From: Saprospirales bacterium
GTDB taxonomy: Bacteria; Bacteroidota; Bacteroidia; Chitinophagales; Saprospiraceae
NCBI GenBank assembly: GCA_003448025.1
Contig: DLXL01000185.1
Location: 1-5,193, forward strand
DNA: 5,193 bases
Direction: 5' to 3'
Shown here: positions 1 to 5,193 of the stretch, piece by piece
Layout of the letters: every line of letters starts with the position of its first letter
Numbering within the stretch: the stretch's first letter is position 1
Program-made: the position numbers and the translations under genes
Notes under the pieces: generated by a model
Databases searched by the model: none
Told to the model about the DNA's origin: nothing
What the model saw: the letters and a program-made list of their open reading frames with translations, nothing else

Positions 1-16
1 GCGGGTTCAGCCGCCG
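1..16 (-). repeat. REP-like unit, inverted copy, cut by the window edge
   Basis: Positions 1-16 are the reverse complement of the first 16 bases of the direct unit at 97-120, including the rarer CTGAAC loop variant. The rest of the unit would lie to the left of the window. It faces the opposite way to the three direct copies, so the cluster contains divergent units. Confidence 0.8.
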
Positions 17-25
17 ACCTCCTCG

Positions 26-48
26 CGTACTGTCTAGTTTAGCCGCCG
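26..48 (-). repeat. Degenerate REP-like unit, inverted, with one stem arm lost
   Basis: Read on the minus strand, this has the CGGCGG arm and CTAAAC loop, then TAGACA where intact units have CCGCCG, and then GTACG as in the intact units. The spacing is kept, so only the second stem arm has been replaced and the hairpin is lost. Read on the minus strand, the next bases are CGAGGAGGT, and then the unit at 1-16 begins. Confidence 0.7.
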
Positions 49-96
49 CTTCAAATGCTAGGGGTTTTAATAGAGGTAAAACTTTATGGTAGAAAG

Positions 97-120
97 CGGC
101 GGCTGAACCCGCCGGTACGA
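97..120 (+). repeat. REP-like hairpin unit, direct copy 1
   Basis: The unit has the order CGGCGG arm, CTGAAC loop, CCGCCG arm, then GTACGA. The arms give a perfect 6-bp GC stem with a 6-base loop. The loop has G where copies 2 and 3 have A. The GTACGA tail is on one side only, which gives the unit a direction, as in bacterial REP sequences (palindrome plus a short conserved flank). Confidence 0.85.
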
Positions 121-126
121 GAGGGT

Positions 127-150
127 CGGCGGCTAAACCCGCCGGTACGA
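127..150 (+). repeat. REP-like hairpin unit, direct copy 2
   Basis: The unit has the CGGCGG arm, CTAAAC loop, CCGCCG arm and GTACGA tail. It differs from copy 1 only at one loop base and starts 30 bp after it. Because 30 is a multiple of three, the plus strand here reads as a spurious repeated peptide. Confidence 0.87.
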
Positions 151-163
151 GGTGTGTGTGTAT

Positions 164-186
164 CGGCGGCTAAACCCGCCGGTACG
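164..186 (+). repeat. REP-like hairpin unit, direct copy 3, next to the RND stop codon
   Basis: The unit has the same arms and CTAAAC loop, with GTACG following. It starts 37 bp after copy 2, and the gap includes a (GT)5 run at 152-161. It ends 7 bases before the transporter's stop codon (TAG, complement of 194-196), so it would form the first structure in the 3' untranslated region of that mRNA. It may protect the 3' end or help terminate transcription. No long U-run follows on the minus strand, so a classical intrinsic terminator is not shown. Confidence 0.85.
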
Positions 187-193
187 GGGAGGG

Positions 194-3100
194 CTACTCC
201 GTTTTACTCCACGGCGCAGCACTCCGTTGCTTGCCACTTAACAACAAATACATCACCGGTATCACAAACAAAGTCAAAATCAAAGAGAACAGCAAACCGC
301 CTACTACCACTACGCCCAAGCCTATACGACTCGTACTGGCCGCGCCCAGCGACATGGCAATGGGCAGGGCGCCCAACGCCGTGGCCAGGGTGGTCATGAG
401 AATCGGGCGCAGGCGTGCCTGCGCGGCCTCCCAAACGGCCTGACTCTTGGGCATGCCGGCGTCGCGTTTCTGGTTGGCAAATTCCACAATAAGGATACCA
501 TTCTTGGTCACCAAACCAATCAGCATGATCATCCCGATCTGGGAGAAAATGTTGAAGGTATTGCCGGTAGCCCACAAACTCAGGTACGCGCCCGCAATAG
601 CCAGCGGAACCGTCAGCATAATAATGAGCGGATCCCGGAAACTTTCAAACTGGGCAGCCAGGATGAGGTAAATGAGCATCAGGGCCAGCAGGAAAGCAAA
701 AGAGGTGTTGCCGCTGCTCTCACGGAAATCGCGGGAAGGGCCGCTCAGGTCGGTCTGGAACGACTCGTCCAGCACACTGGCAGCAATGCGTTCCATGGCT
801 TCAATGCCCTCGCCCAGGGTTTTGCCTGGCGCCGGGGCCGCGCTGATGGTGGCGGATTTGTAGCGGTTGTGGTGATACAATTGCGGTGGATTGCTGGTTT
901 CCTCAAACTTCACAATGTTATCCAGCTGCACCATTGCACCGCGGTTGTTGCGCACATAGAGCGAGGCCAGATCCAGCGGCTCATCGCGATTGGCACGGTC
1001 AACCTGACCAATCACCTGATATTGACGGCCGTTTTGCAGGAAATACCCAAAACGCCTGCCGGAAAGCGCCAGTTGCAGGGTTTGGCTCACGTCCAGCACA
1101 CTCACGCCCAGTTCGGCGGCCTTGAGGCGGTCTATGATAACCTGCAATTCCGGTTTGTTGAACTTCAGGTTTACGTCTACGTTGGCAAAAGTGGGATCCT
1201 TGCGGGCTTCATCCAGGAACTTGGGAATAACCGCCTTCAGCTTTTCAAAATCCAGGGTCTGTATCACAAATTGCACCGGCAGGCCACGCCCGAAACCAAT
1301 GGTAATGGTTTCTTCCTGGGATGGAAACATGCGTGCTTCCGGCATTTTGCGGGTCATGGAGAGCAGTTGGTTGTAAATTTCCATCTGACTCCGCTCGCGC
1401 TCCTGCGGGTCGGTAAGCAGCAAACTCACAAAACCGGAGTTGGTGCTGGCAGCACCAAAACCCGGAGCCGTGATGCCGAATACCATGCTTTTTTCCGGAA
1501 TAGAATCCATCAGTTTTTGCGATAACCCGTAAATAATGGACTCCATCTTATCGTAATCGGTGCCTTCCGGTCCGGTCACATTGGTGCGGATCAGACTGCG
1601 GTCTTCCAGTGGCGCCAGTTCGCTTTTGATTTGTCCCTGAAAATACCAGATCATGCCAAAACATGCCACCAGCAAGCCCAGGCTCAGCCACTTGAAATGC
1701 ATGAAAGAGCGCAGGCTATTGCCGTAAATGCGCTCCATACCTGCAAAAAACGGCTCGGTTACGGTGTAAAACCAGCCGTGGGTTTTCACATTACCGCCCA
1801 GTTTAACGTTGAGTACTGGTGTGAGGGTAAGGGATACAAAGGCTGAAATCAATACCGCGCCGGCCACCACAATGCCGAATTCCCGGAACAATCGCCCGGT
1901 AAAACCCTGCAAAAAGATCACAGGAATGAACACCACGGCCAGGGTAATGGAGGTACTGATTACCGCAAAAAAGATCTCTTTGGTGCCTTCCCGCGCTGCC
2001 GTCCACTTATCCATGCCGGCCTCGCGTTTTTTAAAGATATTCTCCGTTACCACAATCCCGTCGTCTACCACCAGACCCGTTGCCAGTACAATGGCCAGCA
2101 GCGTTAACACGTTGATACTGAAGCCAAAAAGCCACATCAGGAAGAACGCGCCGATCAGTGAAACTGGAATATCAATCAAAGGGCGCAGAGCAATGATCCA
2201 GTTGCGGAAGAACAGGTAAATGATCAATACCACCAGTCCGATGGCAATGAACAAAGTTTCGGTGACCTCACTGATGGCCCGCCGGATGAAGCGGCTTTTG
2301 TCAATGCCCACGTTCATCACAATGTCGGCTGGCAGTTCCTTCTCAATCTGCTCATAGCGGCGATAAAACTCATCTGTAATTTCCACCCAGTTGCTGCCGG
2401 GTTGCGGAATAATGGCCAGCGAAACGCCTTGAACCAAATTCCGTCGGGCGCCGGTTTCTTCATTTTCCGGTCCGAGTATAGCCTCGCCAATGTCGCGGAA
2501 ACGAATGGTACTTCCGGCGCTTTGGCGTATGATCATGTTGTTAAAATCGTCTTCAGTTTGCAGTCTTCCGAAGGTTTTTACGGTCATTTCCGTGGCGTCG
2601 CCGCGCACCTTACCGCCTGGTAATTCCACGTTTTCACGCGAAAGGGCAGTCAGTACATCCTGAGCTGTGAGTCCGTATTTTACCATTCTGGCCGGGTCCA
2701 TCCACAGGCGCATGGCAGGTAATTTGGAGCCAAAAACATTCACGGCAGATACCCCAGGAATGGTTTGGATTTTTTCTCTGATCACGTTTTCGGCGTAATC
2801 AGACAACTCCATAATGCTGCGGGTACTACTTTGGATAGGAACAAAAAGAATGGGATCGCCACTGGCATCTGCTTTTGTAACCACAGGTGGTGCATCAATA
2901 TCCTGGGGCAGATTGCGTTGAGCCTGGCTTACTTTGTCGCGCACATCGTTGGCCGCTTGTTCCAGGTCAACCCCGAGGTCAAACTCTACTGTAATGTTGC
3001 TGTTACCCAGGGCCGAGGAGCTGGAAATGGTGCGAATGCCTGCAATTCCATTAATAGCTCGTTCCAGAGGTTCGGTTACCTGACTTTCTATCACTTCGGC

Positions 3101-3265
3101 GTTAGCGCCGGTATAGTTGGTGCGCACCGTAATATTAGGCGGGTCAATGGCGGGATACTCCCGAACGCCCAAAAAAGTATACCCAACTGCGCCGAAAAAC
3201 ACAATCAGGATACTCATTACAGTGGCAAATACCGGCCGACGAAGCGAAAAATCAGGTAAACTCAT
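194..3265 (-). CDS. RND-family efflux transporter permease (HAE-1/AcrB-like), 1023 aa
   Basis: This is an inner-membrane, proton-driven pump subunit of the resistance-nodulation-division superfamily. Relatives work as trimers with a periplasmic adaptor and an outer-membrane channel to expel drugs, bile salts, dyes or solvents; the substrate here cannot be read. The length is close to AcrB/MdtC. The protein has the two-fold RND plan: TM1 at about 11-32, a large periplasmic loop 33-335, TM2-6 at 336-487, TM7 at about 524-541, a second loop 542-854 and TM8-12 at 855-1008. Proton-relay residues are present: D401-D402 in GLVVDDGIVVTENI (TM4), K921 in GLVTKNGILIVEF (TM10), and R951 and T958 in RLRPILMTT (TM11). 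A glycine-rich segment at about 597-612 matches the switch-loop region of AcrB relatives. The start chosen is the ATG at 3263-3265 (MSLPDFSLRRP), which fits the family N-terminus. The longer reading from GTG at 3319 adds 18 residues encoded partly by a palindromic repeat. No Shine-Dalgarno is visible. No adaptor gene lies upstream. Confidence 0.95.
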   Translation of the reverse strand: MSLPDFSLRRPVFATVMSILIVFFGAVGYTFLGVREYPAIDPPNITVRTNYTGANAEVIESQVTEPLERAINGIAGIRTISSSSALGNSNITVEFDLGVDLEQAANDVRDKVSQAQRNLPQDIDAPPVVTKADASGDPILFVPIQSSTRSIMELSDYAENVIREKIQTIPGVSAVNVFGSKLPAMRLWMDPARMVKYGLTAQDVLTALSRENVELPGGKVRGDATEMTVKTFGRLQTEDDFNNMIIRQSAGSTIRFRDIGEAILGPENEETGARRNLVQGVSLAIIPQPGSNWVEITDEFYRRYEQIEKELPADIVMNVGIDKSRFIRRAISEVTETLFIAIGLVVLIIYLFFRNWIIALRPLIDIPVSLIGAFFLMWLFGFSINVLTLLAIVLATGLVVDDGIVVTENIFKKREAGMDKWTAAREGTKEIFFAVISTSITLAVVFIPVIFLQGFTGRLFREFGIVVAGAVLISAFVSLTLTPVLNVKLGGNVKTHGWFYTVTEPFFAGMERIYGNSLRSFMHFKWLSLGLLVACFGMIWYFQGQIKSELAPLEDRSLIRTNVTGPEGTDYDKMESIIYGLSQKLMDSIPEKSMVFGITAPGFGAASTNSGFVSLLLTDPQERERSQMEIYNQLLSMTRKMPEARMFPSQEETITIGFGRGLPVQFVIQTLDFEKLKAVIPKFLDEARKDPTFANVDVNLKFNKPELQVIIDRLKAAELGVSVLDVSQTLQLALSGRRFGYFLQNGRQYQVIGQVDRANRDEPLDLASLYVRNNRGAMVQLDNIVKFEETSNPPQLYHHNRYKSATISAAPAPGKTLGEGIEAMERIAASVLDESFQTDLSGPSRDFRESSGNTSFAFLLALMLIYLILAAQFESFRDPLIIMLTVPLAIAGAYLSLWATGNTFNIFSQIGMIMLIGLVTKNGILIVEFANQKRDAGMPKSQAVWEAAQARLRPILMTTLATALGALPIAMSLGAASTSRIGLGVVVVGGLLFSLILTLFVIPVMYLLLSGKQRSAAPWSKTE

Positions 3266-3297
3266 AAAACGCAAAAAAAAGCAATAACCATTATCAA
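3266..3297 (-). promoter_or_regulatory. A/T-rich leader directly before the RND start codon
   Basis: The minus-strand leader immediately before the ATG has an 8-base T run (complement of 3273-3280), then GCGTTTT and the start codon. There is no purine-rich Shine-Dalgarno sequence. This is common in Bacteroidota, where weakly structured A/T-rich leaders often substitute. I found no match to the Bacteroidota promoter pattern TTTG/TAnnTTTG on the minus strand here, so no promoter is called. Confidence 0.35.
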
Positions 3298-3300
3298 GTA

Positions 3301-3314
3301 GCCCCAGCGGGGCG
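3301..3314. repeat. GCCCCAGCGGGGC palindromic repeat, copy 1
   Basis: GCCCC and GGGGC form a perfect 5-bp stem around AGC, followed by G. It lies about 36 bases upstream of the RND start codon, so it would form a small hairpin in the 5' leader if transcription starts above it. It also creates the false N-terminal extension from GTG at 3319. From memory, palindromes of this kind are scattered through Bacteroidota intergenic DNA; that is recollection, not a search. Confidence 0.75.
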
Positions 3315-3326
3315 CTCACATTTGCA

Positions 3327-3340
3327 GCCCCAGCGGGGCG
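3327..3340. repeat. GCCCCAGCGGGGC palindromic repeat, copy 2
   Basis: This is an identical 14-base core, 26 bp after copy 1. It is preceded by ATTTGCA. The related string ATTTGTAGC recurs at 3346-3354 without the palindrome and looks like the start of a third, broken unit. The repeating unit is therefore about 26 bp, an ATTTG(T/C)AG lead plus the palindrome. Confidence 0.75.
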
Positions 3341-3397
3341 TCAATATTTGTAGCTAAGGTCGGAAATGGTTCATAAACCGGGGAATAAATTTGTTTT

Positions 3398-3462
3398 AGA
3401 GCTCGTAGGTTTTAGACCTCGTAGGTTTTGAAAACCTACGAGGTCTAAAACCTACGAGGTCT
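3398..3462. repeat. Long inverted repeat (cruciform-capable), four copies of a 16-bp unit
   Basis: Two arms of 32 bases (3398-3429 and 3431-3462) flank one central G at 3430. The inner 28 bp pair perfectly (3402-3429 with 3431-3458), then there is one mismatch (3401/3459) and three more pairs. Each arm is two tandem copies of AGACCTCGTAGGTTTT; only the outermost left copy carries a change. The element sits 11 bases beyond the stop codon of the ligase-like gene. In RNA it would make a very stable hairpin that could end transcription or protect the mRNA. No U-run follows it on either strand, so it is not a typical intrinsic terminator. It could equally be a small mobile palindromic element. Confidence 0.9.
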
Positions 3463-3473
3463 GGCAGGATGCA

Positions 3474-4943
3474 TTAAGATGTTTCTTTTTCTTCAAGGGA
3501 TCTGTTTCGCAAATCTACATTAACCAGAATGGCTGCTGACAGAAAGAATAGTGAACCAATTTTATCAGTTTCAATAAAATCGTTCATCAGCATCAGGATA
3601 TTAATCAGCACAAAACACAATAGCGCAGAAAGCAAAGCAACCCGGATGCGTTGGTCAGTGGTTTGATGATAAACTTTTTCGCCACGGAGCATAACCACCA
3701 CACAAAACAGCATGAAGAAAAACAAGCCTGGCAGCCCTTCTTCCACGGCCATCATCAGAAAATAATTGTGCGTACTGCTCCGTTCGGGGTTATCGGATAC
3801 ATAAGTACGGAAACTGGTAACCGTATAGTTTTTATAATAGGTATAAAATGTAGCCGGTCCGAATCCCAGCCAGGGACGTTCCTGTACCATATAACTGGCT
3901 GCTACCCATCGGTATACACGTTCCATTGTGGATATATCTTCCAGTTTGGTGGTAGCTTCCAACAAACGATCGAACCGTTGGTGGGTGATGGTTCTTTCAA
4001 ATTCGGGGGCAAACAGGAGCCAGTTGTTATTGGTATTCAGAAAAACCGCAAAACCGGCAAAAAAAAGTGCTGCAGCCACCAACGCGCCTTTCATCCAACG
4101 CATTCGAACAACCCAATATACCCCAACAACCAGTACCAGAGCCCCGTAAGCCGCTCTGGTATAGGCAAAATTGATTCCGATCAGCAGCACCAGAACCCCT
4201 AGCACCAGCCACCACCAGGCCCCTGAAAAACGCCGGTACCAGTAAGTGCCATACCACACAAAAGGCAAAAAAATAGCCAGTAAACAGGCATACATGACGT
4301 GATTTCGGAAGAAAGGCTCCAGGCATCCGTTAATAGATTCAAAGGAAAATCCATATCCGGCATGCCGAACCACCACAGAAATCGTTACCAGAAAAAGGGG
4401 TACAAAAAACCACCACATCAGGGCCTTAAAATCACGCTCCTCGTTTAAAAAACGACCGGCCCAGAAATAAAAAACGATGACATACCAGCCTTTAGCCAGC
4501 ATAGATTTGACTGAGATAAGCAGGTTCTGGGAAGTAGCCACGGTAATCATCAGCCAGAACAAATGTGCAAACAAGACCAGTGTAACCGGGTGCCGGAAAA
4601 AACGAACATCCACTTTACGCCAGTTTTGTGGAAACCAGATCAATCCCGCCAGGGTAAGCACCCACATTAAAGGCTCGGAAGGCAAATCAGTGGCTAATCC
4701 GCCAGGCAGCGCTACCTCTGTGGAAATAGGAATGCAACCCAGCATCAGGAAAAACACTTTCCGGAAATCCACCAACGCCAACCACAACAATCCCACCCCA
4801 AATGGCGCCAGTGTAATATACGGCATCTCCCAAGCCAGGCCAACCATGATGCACAGCAAACTCATAACAATAAACGCTACCACCAGTCGTCCTTGCGGAT
4901 GACTTTCCGGAACGGAAAATAAGCGGTTGACGAGTTTTAGCAT
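3474..4943 (-). CDS. O-antigen ligase/polymerase (Wzy_C-like) family membrane protein, 489 aa
   Basis: This is a polytopic inner-membrane protein resembling the O-antigen ligase (WaaL) and polymerase (Wzy) group, which transfers or polymerises lipid-carried glycans on the periplasmic face. About 12-13 hydrophobic segments are visible, the first at about 19-38. The family pattern is present: Y-T-R-A-A-Y-G at 261-267 with R263 at a membrane edge, a large soluble loop at about 303-394, the ERVYRWVAASYMVQERPWLGFGP stretch beginning at E341, and SSTHNYF at 389-395 with H392 in the place of the conserved loop histidine, followed by EEGLPG and three final membrane segments. The stop is TAA (3474-3476). 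The start ATG (4941-4943) is supported by an in-frame TAA 15 bases upstream (complement of 4956-4958); no Shine-Dalgarno is seen. Whether it acts on LPS, capsule, exopolysaccharide or protein glycans cannot be told, and no other glycan gene lies in the window. Confidence 0.82.
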   Translation of the reverse strand: MLKLVNRLFSVPESHPQGRLVVAFIVMSLLCIMVGLAWEMPYITLAPFGVGLLWLALVDFRKVFFLMLGCIPISTEVALPGGLATDLPSEPLMWVLTLAGLIWFPQNWRKVDVRFFRHPVTLVLFAHLFWLMITVATSQNLLISVKSMLAKGWYVIVFYFWAGRFLNEERDFKALMWWFFVPLFLVTISVVVRHAGYGFSFESINGCLEPFFRNHVMYACLLAIFLPFVWYGTYWYRRFSGAWWWLVLGVLVLLIGINFAYTRAAYGALVLVVGVYWVVRMRWMKGALVAAALFFAGFAVFLNTNNNWLLFAPEFERTITHQRFDRLLEATTKLEDISTMERVYRWVAASYMVQERPWLGFGPATFYTYYKNYTVTSFRTYVSDNPERSSTHNYFLMMAVEEGLPGLFFFMLFCVVVMLRGEKVYHQTTDQRIRVALLSALLCFVLINILMLMNDFIETDKIGSLFFLSAAILVNVDLRNRSLEEKETS

Positions 4944-4950
4944 GGATGGT

Positions 4951-5094
4951 GTTATTTATTGGTCATTGGGGAGTCATTTATGGGTCATTTATGGTTCATT
5001 GGGATGTCATTTAGGTCTCATTTATGGGGCCATTTATGGGTCATTGAGGAGTCATTTAGGGGGCCATTTAGGGTCATTGGGGAGTCATTTAGGG
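4951..5094. repeat. Tandem array of 11-bp units upstream of the ligase-like gene
   Basis: Twelve clear units run from 4962 to 5094, and a thirteenth, degenerate unit (GTTATTTATTG) lies at 4951-4961. Two unit types alternate irregularly: GTCATTTATGG or GTCATTTAGGG, and GTCATTGGGGA. The second type falls at units 1, 4, 8 and 11 counting from 4962. The period is 11 except for one extra G at 5028 and small slips near 5062. A 25-bp block at 5040-5064 recurs at 5073-5097 with one difference, which shows a more recent 33-bp (three-unit) duplication. On the minus strand every unit from 4962 contains an ATG. The array lies in the probable 5' leader or promoter of the downstream gene and could affect its expression through copy number; that role is inferred. 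Confidence 0.9.
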
Positions 5095-5193
5095 GGCTTT
5101 TGGCTACTTAAGCTCAGCGTGGGTTGTAATATTGAGAGTAGCGAAAGGTATGAGTGAGGCAGAGGGGTGGGTTTAGGACAGGTTCTGCAAATA
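5095..5193. other. Right-edge intergenic DNA with no recognised feature
   Basis: After the array, the last 99 bases show no convincing reading frame, RNA gene or hairpin with a T-run. On the minus strand, TACCTTTC (complement of 5143-5150) is one base from the Bacteroidota -7 pattern TAnnTTTG, but no TTTG lies at the expected distance upstream, so it is not called as a promoter. Confidence 0.5.

Noticed and set aside
1..186. A CRISPR array made of the GC-rich repeats
   Set aside because: Spacers are only 6 and 13 bases, the units change orientation, and no cas genes are present.
55..399. Plus-strand reading frame with a repeated RRLNPPVREG peptide
   Set aside because: The peptide repeat is only the REP-like units read in frame, because two of them are 30 bp apart. 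The rest is antisense to the RND gene.
869..1525. 218-residue plus-strand reading frame
   Set aside because: It lies wholly antisense inside the RND gene, shows no domain-like pattern and has no start context of its own; it is a shadow of the real frame.
3273..3314. Hairpin plus T-run on the minus strand as an intrinsic terminator before the RND gene
   Set aside because: Twenty bases separate the short stem from the T run, too far for an intrinsic terminator, and the run lies directly before the start codon.
3266..3319. An 18-residue N-terminal extension of the RND protein from a GTG at 3319
   Set aside because: It is encoded partly by a palindromic repeat and a T run, and the RND family N-terminus begins naturally at MSLPDFSLRRP from the ATG at 3263-3265.
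3386..3393. TAAATTTG, a perfect match to the Bacteroidota -7 element on the plus strand
   Set aside because: It points away from both genes, has no TTTG at the proper distance upstream (the nearest ends at 3350) and no plus-strand gene follows.
3651..4202. 183-residue plus-strand reading frame
   Set aside because: It is antisense to the ligase-like gene. Its composition (many His, Gln and Ser) reflects the complement of a hydrophobic coding sequence.
4962..5094. G-quadruplex formed by the GGG runs of the plus strand in the array
   Set aside because: The runs are mostly separated by seven or more bases, which makes a stable quadruplex unlikely.
4927..5157. 76-residue plus-strand reading frame with a Gly-Ser-Leu-Gly-Ser-His repeat
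   Set aside because: It is the translation of the 11-bp array and begins inside the ligase-like gene on the other strand. Lack of stops follows from the repeat, and no supporting start context is seen.

Overview
The window carries two complete protein genes, both on the minus strand, separated and flanked by intergenic DNA filled with short repeats. Transcription would run from high to low coordinates. First is a polytopic membrane protein of the O-antigen ligase/polymerase (Wzy_C) type (3474-4943). Then comes a full-length RND-family multidrug-efflux-type transporter (194-3265). Gene starts lack Shine-Dalgarno sequences and have A/T-rich leaders, and the spacers hold several palindromic repeat families. 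With roughly balanced base composition, this suggests a member of Bacteroidota, perhaps a Saprospiria- or Chitinophagia-like environmental lineage. That assignment is inferred from style, not from a marker gene.

Layout from left to right. Positions 1-186 hold a cluster of five REP-like GC-rich units, two inverted and three direct, which ends 7 bases from the transporter stop codon. Positions 194-3265 are the RND permease. Positions 3266-3473 are a spacer with two copies of a GCCCCAGCGGGGC palindrome in the transporter leader and a long near-perfect inverted repeat (3398-3462) just past the end of the ligase-like gene. Positions 3474-4943 are the O-antigen ligase-like gene. Positions 4951-5094 are a 13-unit tandem array with an 11-bp period, directly upstream of that gene. 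Positions 5095-5193 show no recognisable gene.

The two genes share a strand but probably do not form a functional operon. The 208-bp spacer contains a strong inverted repeat, and their roles (surface glycan assembly and efflux) are not obviously linked. No membrane-fusion protein or outer-membrane channel gene for the RND pump lies upstream; a partner further downstream would fall outside the window.

No complete new system is evident. The most unusual material is non-coding: four unrelated repeat families in 5.2 kb, one per gene boundary or two in the case of the central spacer. The most interesting is the 11-bp array, which runs up to the start codon of the ligase-like gene and supplies a minus-strand ATG in nearly every unit.
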